Position numbers and translations under genes: made by a program. From Rheinheimera salexigens (GTDB lineage: Bacteria; Pseudomonadota; Gammaproteobacteria; Enterobacterales; Alteromonadaceae), in the NCBI RefSeq assembly GCF_001752395.1, contig NZ_MKEK01000001.1:653244-717243 (forward strand): a stretch of DNA of 64,000 nucleotides, read 5' to 3'. Positions 35,908 to 44,845 of the stretch are shown here, piece by piece; positions within the stretch are counted from its first letter, which is position 1, and every line of letters starts with the position of its first letter. The notes under the pieces are model-generated. The model saw only the letters and a program-made list of their open reading frames with translations, did no database searches and was not told where the DNA came from.

Positions 35908-38247
35908 ATGACTAAACAAACAGGCGAAACCATTTATTATAAGCATAACGACTTTACGATGTTTGTTAGCTGTGATGATTTAGATTCACCTAGAGCTAAA
36001 CTAACCAATACTTACTCTCAACGAGGTATTGCACCTCCTGATGGTGAGAGTATTGCTGTTTTGATTGATGGTTCAGCTGCGACAACGGATCTTGGTGCAG
36101 CGATAACTCTTCCATTCTTTTTTGAAAATCGTCAATATTGGTTTGAGATTGAATTTACTGCAGCAGTTGAGAAAAACTCGCCATACGTTAGCCATAAATA
36201 TCGTTTAATTGAACAAAGTTTTAAGCTCAGTGCCAGGCGCAATACCTTGCAAGCCATGCTTAACTTTGGCAACGACATAGGCAAGTGTGCTTTTAATATT
36301 CACTATAGGGCTAACGGTGTTACTAAAGCAGTAGCGGTTCAGTTTAATGTTTTCGCAACTAAGATGGTTGTTAGTGCTGATCTTGGCTTGATGAACCAGA
36401 AGATTGACAGTGTATATCCATTTTGGCGTTATGCCATTAGTGGCAAAACAACCCAGTCGCAAGGTAAATCGATAAGGCAGCCTGAAAAATTTGAATTATT
36501 TTGGCTTGCTCAGTTTGAGCGTTTAGTTGACGAATTTAACCAGGGGCTAAAACGGGTTATTAATGCCCCTCATAATCGCTTGCAACTTTTTACTAAACAG
36601 CAAAAGCTGGAACGTATAAATAAAAAATTGAGTGCTAAGCAGCAAGAATTGGCAATAGAATTAATCGCTGCCAAACGATTAAACAGCCGAATGCAAATAG
36701 GCTATAAAAGATTGCATCTTGACACGCCCGAAAACCGTTTTATAAAAATGGTAATCAATAAGACTAAATTACATTTAGCTAAAATAATTCAAGTCATTAA
36801 AAATAATAAAGACAGTAAAGTGTCGGAATCATTTTTTAATACTCTAGACGGCTGGCACAAAAATATATGCAAAGTAGCTCAACACCCACTTTGGCAGGAG
36901 GTTTCTGCTTTTGATGGCATGAATTCAGAGTCAAAAGTGTTACAGCAAGCGGCAGGCTATTCCAAGGTTTACAAAATTTGGCAGCAACTAAAGTATTACC
37001 TTAACCAAGCGAATGGCGAAGCCGAACTTTCGATTAAATCGGTCGCTGATATTTACGAGGTGTGGTGTTTTATTGAGGTGCGTTCAATTGTTTTAAGTTT
37101 GGGTTTTACCGAGCAAGAAAAAAGGCTCAGTAAGTTAAAGCAAGTGCAATTTGAAAAGCAGTTTCCGCAAGATGAAATGGCTGCCGCTTTTATTTTTCGT
37201 CGTGATAGTGATGACATGATCATTGAGTTAGCTCATGAACCTTCGTTTACGCCAAAAGGCTCGGTTAATCGAACTTGGCTAGCTAATCAACGGCCAGATA
37301 TTGTAATGCGGGTTACATTAGCCAATAAGGAGTCATTTTTAATTCTGTTTGATGCCAAATATCGTATCGACTCACAACCCTTTAGTAATAAAGATGCAGT
37401 ACCAGAAGATGCGATTAATCAGATGCATCGATATAGAGATTCCATTATTCACCAGCAACGGTTAGCACATGAGTCCCCGCTTAAAAGTCGGCCGGTTATG
37501 GGCGCTTTTGCTTTATATCCAGGATTCTTTGATCAAGAACATGAAGAAAACCCTTATACAGAAGCAATTAACGAAATTGGCATTGGTGCTTTTGCATTAT
37601 TGCCAAGTGCCGATAGCCATAAACCACAAAACCAATGGTTAAGAAGTTACTTAATTAATAAGTTAGGTGTAGGTAATCAAAAGCAGCTTTATGCAAAGCC
37701 TCCTTCTAATGATTATTACTTTGTTGAAGATGCGGTTCGCATTGGGCCGTACGGTGCTAATACTGTAAGACACCATGGATTAACCATGATAGCGCCGCTG
37801 AATGAAATTAACCGTAATGAAGATTATTTACAAAAAGCTATTAGTGGAAAATTGCAGGGCTACCATACCCAGTTATTAGCGACTAATCGGCAAAATATTC
37901 ACCGCAATATAGTACGGGAAATTCGCTATTTAATTGTAACCGTTCGCGATAAGAGTTCGGATACATATCAATTAGGTAAATATCTGTATCGTATTAGTAG
38001 TGTAAAACTATTACCTAGGCACGACATTGCTAGAGAGTTAACTGGTAAGGAAAGTGACGACAATCATCACTATTGGCTTTTTGAGTTTGCGGGCGAGCCT
38101 GAAAAACTGAGTTCTGTTATAGAAAAGCCGTACACAGATAGCTTTGCATTTAAATTGACTAAAGCTGAATATTTACATCAATTTAAGCATTGGGATGATG
38201 TTAAAGAAAGCTTACAACTTTATACGGGTTTTGATGCTACATATTGA
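35908..38247 (+). CDS. DUF2357 / PD-(D/E)XK restriction protein (McrC-like partner)
   Basis: Large protein of 779 residues. The N-terminal half (about 40-330) resembles DUF2357, with an RLHLDTPENRFIKMVINK segment. The nuclease core follows: VADIYEVWCFIEV, then RPDIVMRV (about 460-467) and LILFDAKYRID (about 477-487), giving the P-D...D-x-K catalytic signature. The C-terminal 250 residues are of unknown fold. The McrBC analogy makes it the cutting subunit partnered with the ATPase upstream. Larger than classical McrC (about 350), so it may also bind DNA or a modified substrate. Confidence 0.82.
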   Translation: MTKQTGETIYYKHNDFTMFVSCDDLDSPRAKLTNTYSQRGIAPPDGESIAVLIDGSAATTDLGAAITLPFFFENRQYWFEIEFTAAVEKNSPYVSHKYRLIEQSFKLSARRNTLQAMLNFGNDIGKCAFNIHYRANGVTKAVAVQFNVFATKMVVSADLGLMNQKIDSVYPFWRYAISGKTTQSQGKSIRQPEKFELFWLAQFERLVDEFNQGLKRVINAPHNRLQLFTKQQKLERINKKLSAKQQELAIELIAAKRLNSRMQIGYKRLHLDTPENRFIKMVINKTKLHLAKIIQVIKNNKDSKVSESFFNTLDGWHKNICKVAQHPLWQEVSAFDGMNSESKVLQQAAGYSKVYKIWQQLKYYLNQANGEAELSIKSVADIYEVWCFIEVRSIVLSLGFTEQEKRLSKLKQVQFEKQFPQDEMAAAFIFRRDSDDMIIELAHEPSFTPKGSVNRTWLANQRPDIVMRVTLANKESFLILFDAKYRIDSQPFSNKDAVPEDAINQMHRYRDSIIHQQRLAHESPLKSRPVMGAFALYPGFFDQEHEENPYTEAINEIGIGAFALLPSADSHKPQNQWLRSYLINKLGVGNQKQLYAKPPSNDYYFVEDAVRIGPYGANTVRHHGLTMIAPLNEINRNEDYLQKAISGKLQGYHTQLLATNRQNIHRNIVREIRYLIVTVRDKSSDTYQLGKYLYRISSVKLLPRHDIARELTGKESDDNHHYWLFEFAGEPEKLSSVIEKPYTDSFAFKLTKAEYLHQFKHWDDVKESLQLYTGFDATY

Positions 38248-38300
38248 AGTGAGCTAGTTTGAATAAAAATATACACAATTAAAATAACTGAGTTAATAAA

Positions 38301-38516
38301 TTAGCCTTCAGAGTTTACTATTATTTCCACAGCGTTGTATGAAGCAATTAGTGCTAGTTGTATATCAAACTCCAGCCCGCAATTGTGTTCTTGCTCGTTT
38401 TTGCTAATTGACCAACAGAAACCTTCACGATACTGATCTGGGTTAGGCTCAATATAAATATCAATGCCAAGATAAGAAGCTTTGTATGGAAGGTCTTGTA
38501 CTCGAATTTTGGTCAT
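38301..38516 (-). CDS. Conserved-looking small hypothetical protein (71 residues)
   Basis: Acidic protein of 71 residues with mixed composition (YLGIDIYIEPNPDQYREGF, CWSISKNEQEH). GGAAA lies eight bases before the ATG. It converges on the restriction operon and is alone on its strand. No family recognised; might be an accessory or anti-restriction partner only by position. Confidence 0.55.
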   Translation of the reverse strand: MTKIRVQDLPYKASYLGIDIYIEPNPDQYREGFCWSISKNEQEHNCGLEFDIQLALIASYNAVEIIVNSEG

Positions 38517-39019
38517 TATGAATTTCCAGTTTGCTGTTTTACTGGATTATCTTAGGTGTTGTTGCGGAAATCCACAGACTATAAGTCACAATTGGCAATT
38601 AAATTGCCACTCTAACTAACACGAAATCGCAAATTGACTTTGGCGCTATGAAGTAAGTTTACTATATGGGTAATAGAATTAAGCTCGAATTAATAATGGT
38701 TTTAAGGCATTAAATTCAACGTATCTCTATTCCACGTTTTTGATCTGCTTATTGGTTAGTCAGTAAAAATCAATAAATAAAATATTTATGATTTAACTTT
38801 AAAGCCTAATTAGGCTTTCTCACCAATTTACCCGCCGAATAGAAATCCCTTTGAATCAAAAGCTTCAAGGATGGTAGCTGATTGATCGCAAAATGTAATA
38901 TCCAGGTTTTTGCATTTCTAACCCTTATTGCGTTTGTTGAGGCGATTAGCCTTTATATTCGCCTCACTTAGTGATTAGATTGGTTTTCGTATTCAGCTCA
39001 ATAAGCAGGAGCTTAGCCT
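38517..39019. other. Non-coding spacer with att-like repeat and palindromic terminator
   Basis: Contains a 21-base copy of the yicC 3' end (38729-38749), a perfect 18-base palindrome AAAGCCTAATTAGGCTTT (38801-38818) that could end transcription, and a TGAGGCGA...TCGCCTCA hairpin near 38938-38967. No coding sequence seen. AT-rich. Confidence 0.6.
38729..38749. repeat. att-like direct repeat of the yicC 3' end (outer copy)
   Basis: Matches 39476-39496 at 20 of 21 positions, in the same orientation. On the minus strand it reads the last YicC codons (QIKNVE then a stop). The 3' end of yicC is the integration site of mobilizable genomic islands, so this looks like a recombination scar. Confidence 0.7.
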
Positions 39020-39250
39020 ATGTGTATCTGGCAACGGGTTGATCAAACGCAACTGAGTAAAGAACAAGTCAAAGTACTAAACCGGTTGCTGGATGGCGAT
39101 TTCAGCGATGGTATCAGCAACAGCCAATACGGCAAAGTTGCCAAGGTAAGCCCAGCGACCGCCAGCCGGCATTTAGCCCAGTTGGTTGAGAGCGGGTGTC
39201 TGATGAAGACCGCTGCTGGGGGAAGAAGTACGCGGTATGTGATTTCGTAA
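39020..39250 (+). pseudogene. C-terminal HTH fragment of a Fic family protein
   Basis: 76 residues: WQRVDQTQLSKEQVKVLNRLLDG followed by a winged helix (YGKVAKVSPATASRHLAQL) and GGGRSTRYVIS. This order is the C-terminal tail of DUF4172/Fic proteins, whose catalytic HPFxxGNGR domain would come before; it is absent, and an in-frame stop precedes the ATG. AGGAG sits eight bases upstream, so the HTH alone may still be made. It lies between the two att-like repeats. Confidence 0.65.
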
Positions 39251-39425
39251 TAGTGGGTGTTTTTGACTCGATTAATTAATGCCCAACCAAGACTCATATC
39301 GATGCTGACATTGGCGGTGGTTTATATGCTAAAGCTGGCTCTTACCGCTTTGCTTAAGTTAATTCTGACTTTTTAATACTAAATTAAAGTACCTATCTGC
39401 GCATATTGGTTTAGGATAAATAACG

Positions 39426-39465
39426 ATGGGGTCGTTAACATAAAATTAATGTGCTACGACCCCAT
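39426..39465. repeat. GGGGTC...GACCCC palindromic repeat, short copy
   Basis: ATGGGGTCG (39426-39434) and CGACCCCAT (39457-39465) are perfect inverted arms. Read on the minus strand it shares GCACATTAATTT and GTTAAC with the left half of the 74-base copy at 21993. It lies just past the yicC stop. Confidence 0.8.
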
Positions 39466-39473
39466 ATTAGGTG

Positions 39474-40335
39474 TTATTCCACGTTTTGGATCTGCTCGCG
39501 CATCTGTTCAATCAACACCTTAAGCTCTACCGACGCATTGGTGATCTCGGTGGTGATGGCTTTTGATGATAGCGTATTGGCTTCGCGGTTGAATTCTTGC
39601 ATCATAAAATCTAAGCGTCGACCACAGGCGCCGCCTTTTTTTAAGGGTGTGTTGGGTTTCTTTAATGTGGGCGTCTAGGCGATCTAGCTCTTCTGCTACG
39701 TCTGATTTAGAGGCGATAAAGGCCATTTCTTGCTCTAGTCGGCTTTGATCAAGGTCGGCTTTAATTTCAGTTAAGCGGTTTACGATGCGATCGCGTTGCC
39801 ATTGTATGGCTTGGGGTAGGTGGCTGCGCACGAAAGCCACTTGTTCGGTAATACCGGTTAAGCGTTGTTGGATCATTTGCTCGATAGCGTCACCTTCGCG
39901 GCCGCGACCTGCTAAGAAGTCTTGTAGCGCGGCGTCGAAACCTGCTAGTAGCTCTTGTTGCATGGCATCAACGTCGTCGTTAGGTGTTTCCATTACACCA
40001 GGCCAACGCATAATATCGGCAATATTAAGCTGAGCTTGTGGGGCTTTGGCTAATAATAATTGCGCTTGTTGCAGCAGTTGTTCAGCAAAACTATGGTTTA
40101 TGCTTAGTTCGCCAGCGGCTTGGTTAGCATGAAAGCGTAAGTTTACTTCAACTTTACCGCGATTCAACTTGGCCCGTAATTTGTCGCGCAGCAGGTTTTC
40201 TAAACCACGAAATTGCTCTGGTAAGCGAAAGTAGGTTTCCAGATAACGTTGATTTACTGAACGAATTTCCCACTGGGCGCTGCCCCAGCTGGCGTTGGTT
40301 TCGTGACGGGCGAAAGCGGTCATGCTATGGATCAT
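39474..40335 (-). pseudogene. yicC: YicC family endoribonuclease, frameshifted near the C-terminus
   Basis: YicC-type RNase/stress protein implicated in sRNA turnover. The N-terminus (MIHSMTAFARHE) and body are intact to KETQHTLKK. There, in a run of seven T on the plus strand (39636-39642), one base too many shifts the frame. After it the true family C-terminus is found in another frame: GGACGRRLDFMMQEFNRE, SSKAITTEITNASVELK and IEQMREQIQNVE, stop at 39474-39476. Read in the first frame it continues wrongly to 39520. Explanations are a sequencing or assembly slip, a recent mutation, or repair by slippage. The 3' end is the insertion hotspot. Confidence 0.88.
39476..39496. repeat. att-like direct repeat at the yicC 3' end (inner copy)
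   Basis: Covers the last six YicC codons and part of the stop codon. The outer copy is at 38729-38749, so a 747-base period encloses the Fic fragment and the short palindromic repeat. Confidence 0.7.
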
Positions 40336-40460
40336 AATAAATTACTCTGACAATAAATAATGATTGAGTATACCTTAGCAGAATCGATTTTGGCGAATTG
40401 ATAGCCCTATAAGCGGTTAGCCTCTATAATAAGCGCCAAATTCATTATAGGAGTGCAGCT

Positions 40461-41174
40461 ATGCGTCCAAGTGGCAGAACCGCCAGTCAGATCCGTCCCC
40501 TTACATTTACTCGTCAATTTACTGCTCATGCTGAAGGTTCAGTGTTAGTAGAGTTTGGTAATACTAAAGTGATTTGTACCGCCAGTGTGGTTGAAGGCGT
40601 ACCGCGCTTTATGAAAGGCCAAGGTAAAGGTTGGATTACAGCTGAATATGGCATGTTACCACGCGCGACACATACTCGTAACGACCGTGAAGCCGCCCGC
40701 GGCAAGCAAGGTGGTCGTACTATGGAAATTCAACGTTTAATTGGCCGTGCTTTACGTACAGCCGTTAATTTAAAGCTATTAGGTGAAAACACTATTACCA
40801 TTGACTGTGATGTGATTCAAGCTGATGGTGGTACACGCACGGCCTCTATTACCGGTGCTTGTGTAGCGTTAGTGGATGCCCTGAATTTTATGCGCGCTAA
40901 AGGCACGATTAAAACTAACCCATTAAACTTTATGGTTGCTGCTGTATCTGTAGGTATTTACAAAGGTACCGCGGTTGCCGATTTAGATTACATTGAAGAT
41001 TCTAATGCTGATACTGATATGAATATCGTGATGACCGAAACCGGCAAAGTGATTGAAATTCAGGGTACGGCAGAAGAAGCACCGTTTAGCTTTGAAGAAA
41101 TGCAACAAATGTTCGATTTAGGCAAGCATGCCATTCGCGAAATTGTTGACGAGCAAAAACGCGCTTTAGCTTAA
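40461..41174 (+). CDS. rph: Ribonuclease PH
   Basis: Phosphorolytic 3'-5' exoribonuclease that trims tRNA precursors; 237 residues, the family length (238). Begins [14 protein letters not shown]; family segments are [45 protein letters not shown] and [18 protein letters not shown]. An upstream TAGGAG ribosome site is close to the ATG. As in E. coli it precedes pyrE with a terminator-like hairpin starting ten bases after its stop codon, the arrangement of UTP-sensing attenuation. Confidence 0.97.
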   Translation: MRPSGRTASQIRPLTFTRQFTAHAEGSVLVEFGNTKVICTASVVEGVPRFMKGQGKGWITAEYGMLPRATHTRNDREAARGKQGGRTMEIQRLIGRALRTAVNLKLLGENTITIDCDVIQADGGTRTASITGACVALVDALNFMRAKGTIKTNPLNFMVAAVSVGIYKGTAVADLDYIEDSNADTDMNIVMTETGKVIEIQGTAEEAPFSFEEMQQMFDLGKHAIREIVDEQKRALA

Positions 41175-41183
41175 TATTGATAA

Positions 41184-41214
41184 AAATACCTGTACTGTTT
41201 ACAGGTATTTTTTT
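41184..41214 (+). terminator. rph-pyrE intercistronic terminator/attenuator
   Basis: Perfect 10-base stem AAATACCTGT (41184-41193) with ACAGGTATTT (41201-41210), loop ACTGTTT, then more T. It sits just past the rph stop, as the E. coli pyrE attenuator does, so ribosomes finishing rph could disrupt it when UTP is low. Confidence 0.85.
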
Positions 41215-41279
41215 ACAGCTTTTATTTAGAAACTCATTACAAACATTCATTGTTAAGAATAATTACAGGTAATCATGGC

Positions 41280-41927
41280 ATGAAACAATTTCAACGCGAT
41301 TTTATTGAATTTGCCTTAGCGCGTCAGGTATTAAAATTTGGCAGTTTCACGTTAAAGTCTGGCCGTACTAGCCCATACTTTTTTAATGCGGGCTTATTTA
41401 ATACCGGTAGCGATTTAGCTAAGTTAGGCCGCTTTTACGCTGCAGCGTTAGATGACGCTGGCTTAGAGTTTGATGTCTTATTTGGCCCAGCCTATAAAGG
41501 CATTCCTATTGCGACCACCACAGCGGTGGCGTTAGCCGATCATTATAATCGTGATGTACCATATTGCTTTAATCGCAAAGAAGCTAAAGCCCATGGCGAA
41601 GGCGGTAACTTAGTAGGTGCAGCGCTTGCAGGCCGTATTATGCTGGTGGACGATGTAATTACCGCAGGCACGGCTATTCGTGAATCTATGCAATTGATCC
41701 AAGCGCAAGGCGCAAGCTTAACTGGCGTGTTAATTGCGTTAGATAGACAAGAGCGTGGCCAAGGTGATTTATCAGCTATTCAAGAAGTTGAACGTGATTT
41801 TGCGACGACAGTGATTTCGATTATTAGCTTACCGGATTTAATTAACTACTTAGCCGATAAACCAGAAATGGCCGAGCATTTAGAAGCTGTTAAAGCCTAT
41901 CGTGCCCAATATGGTGTTGATGCTTAG
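41280..41927 (+). CDS. pyrE: Orotate phosphoribosyltransferase
   Basis: Joins orotate to PRPP to make orotidine 5'-phosphate in pyrimidine synthesis; 215 residues (E. coli 213). The N-terminal [21 protein letters not shown] and the PRPP-binding loop [17 protein letters not shown] are typical; [14 protein letters not shown] is the other active-site loop, with conserved Lys residues in [12 protein letters not shown]. The start at 41280 fits the family; an upstream in-frame start at 41250 adds unrelated residues. Regulated probably by the attenuator upstream. Confidence 0.97.
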   Translation: MKQFQRDFIEFALARQVLKFGSFTLKSGRTSPYFFNAGLFNTGSDLAKLGRFYAAALDDAGLEFDVLFGPAYKGIPIATTTAVALADHYNRDVPYCFNRKEAKAHGEGGNLVGAALAGRIMLVDDVITAGTAIRESMQLIQAQGASLTGVLIALDRQERGQGDLSAIQEVERDFATTVISIISLPDLINYLADKPEMAEHLEAVKAYRAQYGVDA

Positions 41928-41951
41928 TTAATACTCAAAGATTAATAAGTA

Positions 41952-42024
41952 GTGACTAGCTTGCTTAGCAAGCGGTAACTAGTTCGCAAGCGAACGGTCA
42001 CTGTTACCAAAGGCAACTAGTCAC
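41952..42024. repeat. Multi-arm inverted repeat after pyrE
   Basis: Outer arms GTGACTAG (41952-41959) and CTAGTCAC (42017-42024) enclose a hairpin GCTTGC-TTA-GCAAGC (41959-41973), then GGTAAC (41974-41979) with GTTACC (42003-42008) surrounding GTTCGC-AA-GCGAAC (41982-41995). It could fold as a branched RNA or cruciform between convergent genes. Confidence 0.65.
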
Positions 42025-42037
42025 AACTATTATTTAC

Positions 42038-42093
42038 ACTAAACACTAAACACTAAACACTAAACACTAAACACTAAACACTAAACACTAAAC
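42038..42093. repeat. Eight tandem copies of the heptamer ACTAAAC
   Basis: Eight exact 7-base units, with partial units on each side, just before the slmA stop codon. A simple-sequence repeat whose copy number may vary between strains; no spacers, so not CRISPR. Confidence 0.95.
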
Positions 42094-42101
42094 ACTCAGG
42101 C

Positions 42102-42698
42102 CTAAGCTTGTTCAAATAAGCTTTGTTGAATGAGTTGCCATTGTGCCGGCCATTGCTGAGTGGGTAAGCGTTTAAAACCCGAGCGCACAAACTGATTTAA
42201 TTTACCCTCTACCGTGGCCAACAACAGATTGGCTAAATCGGCTTCATCAATACTAAAACGTTTGCCTTCACGTAGCTTACGTTCACGAATACATTGTTTT
42301 AGCTGGGTTTCTATTTTTTCAAATAACTGTACCAACCGCTCTTGTAATCGTTCGGGTTCACCTTGTAGGGCTTCGCCAGTTAAAATGCAGCAGATCCCTG
42401 GATTACGCTCAGCAAAAACCAGTATAAGTTGTAAGATCATTTCAATGCGGCTTTGTGTGTCTTTATGCTCGTCTAAAATGGCGTTAATTCGCGACAGCAG
42501 CGTATCTTCAATAAACTCGATTAAGCCTTCAAACATCCGAGCTTTACTCGGGAAGTGGCGATATAGCGCAGCTTCTGAAACACCGACTTTAGCGGCTAGC
42601 GCTGCGGTAGTGATGCGTTGACCGTTGTTGCTTTGTAGCATAGCGGCTAAGGCCTGCAATATGTCTTCTTTACGATTACTGCGACGTGGTGCTGGCAT
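42102..42698 (-). CDS. slmA: Nucleoid occlusion factor SlmA
   Basis: TetR-family DNA-binding protein that blocks FtsZ ring assembly over the nucleoid; 198 residues (E. coli 198). [42 protein letters not shown] (as segments) and [11 protein letters not shown] are characteristic. It lies beside dut and coaBC, the conserved neighbourhood of slmA. dut is upstream on the same strand, with a structured 90-base element in the gap. Confidence 0.96.
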   Translation of the reverse strand: MPAPRRSNRKEDILQALAAMLQSNNGQRITTAALAAKVGVSEAALYRHFPSKARMFEGLIEFIEDTLLSRINAILDEHKDTQSRIEMILQLILVFAERNPGICCILTGEALQGEPERLQERLVQLFEKIETQLKQCIRERKLREGKRFSIDEADLANLLLATVEGKLNQFVRSGFKRLPTQQWPAQWQLIQQSLFEQA

Positions 42699-42794
42699 TG
42701 ATCATCCTGTAATGCGTTAACTAAAATATGTGTTATGACTGCTTTTACTTAAAGTATTTTTCGTTTTGCAGCTTTTTAATTGGACCTAGCTGTC

Positions 42795-42882
42795 AGTGTA
42801 CTCTCGAAACAGCGGCATGGATGCCGCGCAGGCTGAAAGGGCACAGGGATGTGCTCCTTGAAGCCGGTGCAGAGAGTATTTC
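42795..42882. ncRNA. Three-stem structured element between dut and slmA
   Basis: Outer stem TACTCTC (42799-42805) with GAGAGTA (42872-42878), extendable by flanking CAG/CTG; hairpin 1 GCGGCAT-GG-ATGCCGC (42812-42827); hairpin 2 with GGC..AAGG and CCTT..GCC around GCACA-GGGA-TGTGC (42831-42865). This three-way junction is either a structured RNA or a MITE-like repeat; no known RNA family recognised. Confidence 0.5.
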
Positions 42883-42911
42883 TGACTGCTGGGTCTTTAA
42901 CAAACCTAAAA

Positions 42912-43370
42912 CTAAGCTTTACCAGAATGGCCAAAGCCACCTTCGCCGCGCTGAGTTTTATCAAAGCTGTCGACTAAATTAAATTCTGCTTGTACCACTG
43001 GCATAAACACCAACTGAGCAATACGATCGCCAGGCTCAATAGTAAAGCTGTCTTGACCACGGTTCCACATGGATACCATTAATGGCCCTTGATAATCCGA
43101 GTCGATTAAGCCGACTAAATTACCTAATACGATGCCGTGCTTATGACCCAGACCCGAGCGCGGTAATATGGTGGCGCATAAATTAGCATCACCAATAAAA
43201 ATAGATAAACCGGTCGGAATTAACTTGGTTTCGCCTGGCGCGAGTTGCAAGCTAGTATCAATACAGGCACGTAAGTCTAAACCGGCAGAACCAGGAGTAG
43301 CATAGGCCGGCAATGGGAACTCAGTACCGATACGTGGGTCAAGAATTTTTAAATCAATAGCTTTTTTCAT
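42912..43370 (-). CDS. dut: dUTP diphosphatase
   Basis: Hydrolyses dUTP to dUMP, keeping uracil out of DNA and feeding thymidylate synthesis; 152 residues (E. coli 151), trimeric family. The five motifs are visible: [42 protein letters not shown] (with catalytic Asp), [11 protein letters not shown] and the flexible C-terminal [10 protein letters not shown]. It lies between coaBC and slmA as in many gammaproteobacteria. Confidence 0.97.
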   Translation of the reverse strand: MKKAIDLKILDPRIGTEFPLPAYATPGSAGLDLRACIDTSLQLAPGETKLIPTGLSIFIGDANLCATILPRSGLGHKHGIVLGNLVGLIDSDYQGPLMVSMWNRGQDSFTIEPGDRIAQLVFMPVVQAEFNLVDSFDKTQRGEGGFGHSGKA

Positions 43371-43518
43371 TTACGGCTTAACTCTTTATAGTAATGTAAA
43401 ACGTGTATATCGTTTATTTCGCTTGGTATATAACTCGATATATAGCTGAAATTATTATTATCTAAGTTTTAAATTCAAAGCTTATAGAAAGCTTAACGAA
43501 ACATTATGTCTAATATAT

Positions 43519-44763
43519 TTACACTAGCAACTTTGCTTTTTCTACCATCTGATATTGTTGCAATATTTGCTGCAAAATAAGTTTGGCTAATTCGGTTTTA
43601 GCTTGCGCCGGCAGGGCAAGCTCACCATTAGGCCATATCATCGTTACCGCATTGTGTTCCGTGTTAAAGCCTTGCGCCGGATCAGATACATCATTAGCGC
43701 AAATCATATCCAGCTTTTTATTAGTTAACTTGCCTTTGGCATAGTCTATTAGATTATGCGTTTCAGCTGCAAAGCCCACCGTGAATGGCCGTTGCTGACT
43801 TAAGGCGGCAACACTGGCAATAATATCTGGGTTTTTAACTAACTTTAGCGTTAGTGCGTCGTCACTGGTCTTTTTCAGCTTTTCGACTGCAATTTCGGCC
43901 ATACGATAATCGGCAACTGCGGCACAGCCAATAAAGATAGCGCTGTTTTGTGCGGCTTTTAAAGCGGCTTGATGCATTTGCTCTGCGCTGATGACATCAA
44001 CTCGTTTAACGCCTGCTGGCGTTGCTAATGGCACAGGTCCGGCTATTAACGTGACATCGGCACCTAATTGCGCCGCTATCGCCGCTAACGCAAAGCCCAT
44101 TTTACCGGAGCTTTGATTAGAAATATAACGTACCGGATCGATAGCTTCCCGCGTTGGGCCAGCCGTAATCGACAGTGTAATACCTTGCCAGCTAAGTTCG
44201 GGTTGTTGCTTCGCTGAAATAAACTGCTCAATAGCGGCAACAATTTGCAAAGGCTCTACCATGCGGCCTAAACCGACATCACCACAAGCTTGCTCACCCG
44301 ACGCGGGACCAATTATGTGAAAATTATGTTCATTTAATGTTGCTATATTTTTTGTAGTAGCTATGTTTTTATACATCTGCTGATTCATCGCAGGGGCTAC
44401 AAACAGATCTGCAGTGGTAGCGAGCACACAAGTGGTTAATAAATCATTGGCCATACCTTGGGCTAACTTGGCGATTAAATTGGCACTGGCAGGGGCAATA
44501 ATAAAGATGTCAGCCCATTTGGCTAACTCGATATGACCCATTGCCGCTTCAGCGCTAGGATCTAATAAGCTGGTGCTGACAGCATTACCCGATACCGCTT
44601 GTAAGGTTAAAGGGGTAATAAATTGTTGCGCTGCGTCAGTAAGAATGACGCGAACATCTGCACCTCGCTCGGATAAGCGCCGAACTAAATCTGCACTTTT
44701 ATAGGCAGCTATACCACCACTAATACCGAGTAAAATACGTTTATTTGCCAAAGTTTGTTGCAT
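43519..44763 (-). CDS. coaBC: Bifunctional phosphopantothenoylcysteine decarboxylase / synthetase
   Basis: Two consecutive steps of coenzyme A synthesis. 414 residues. The N-terminal FMN-dependent decarboxylase (about 10-190) has [20 protein letters not shown], and PAMNQQMY is the PxMNxxMW-like motif; the catalytic Cys segment is [15 protein letters not shown]. The C-terminal synthetase starts near 205 with [19 protein letters not shown] and keeps KxKK-type KLKKTSDD. Start at 44763 chosen for the family N-terminus and a GGTAAG site; an in-frame start at 44829 would add 22 unrelated residues. Divergent from radC. Confidence 0.96.
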   Translation of the reverse strand: MQQTLANKRILLGISGGIAAYKSADLVRRLSERGADVRVILTDAAQQFITPLTLQAVSGNAVSTSLLDPSAEAAMGHIELAKWADIFIIAPASANLIAKLAQGMANDLLTTCVLATTADLFVAPAMNQQMYKNIATTKNIATLNEHNFHIIGPASGEQACGDVGLGRMVEPLQIVAAIEQFISAKQQPELSWQGITLSITAGPTREAIDPVRYISNQSSGKMGFALAAIAAQLGADVTLIAGPVPLATPAGVKRVDVISAEQMHQAALKAAQNSAIFIGCAAVADYRMAEIAVEKLKKTSDDALTLKLVKNPDIIASVAALSQQRPFTVGFAAETHNLIDYAKGKLTNKKLDMICANDVSDPAQGFNTEHNAVTMIWPNGELALPAQAKTELAKLILQQILQQYQMVEKAKLLV

Positions 44764-44845
44764 ATCAGGCTTACCAAGACCAAAAAAAACTGTGGCTAAG
44801 ATAGCACGAAAAGTGCATTTCGACATCAATTCAGGGAGGATTCAG

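Noticed and set aside
35455..35946. 163-codon reverse ORF overlapping the McrB-like gene end
   Set aside because: Antisense to conserved coding sequence, odd composition and no ribosome site.
31458..39474. A complete mobile genomic island with integrase
   Set aside because: No tyrosine recombinase, transposase or relaxase is encoded in this stretch; only att-like repeats and gene remnants remain.
42038..42093. Possible CRISPR-like repeat array
   Set aside because: Units are seven bases with no spacers and no cas genes nearby; a simple tandem repeat.
42214..42621. 135-codon forward ORF antisense to slmA
   Set aside because: SlmA is well conserved on the minus strand; the forward frame is Ser/Cys/Arg-rich, typical of a shadow frame.
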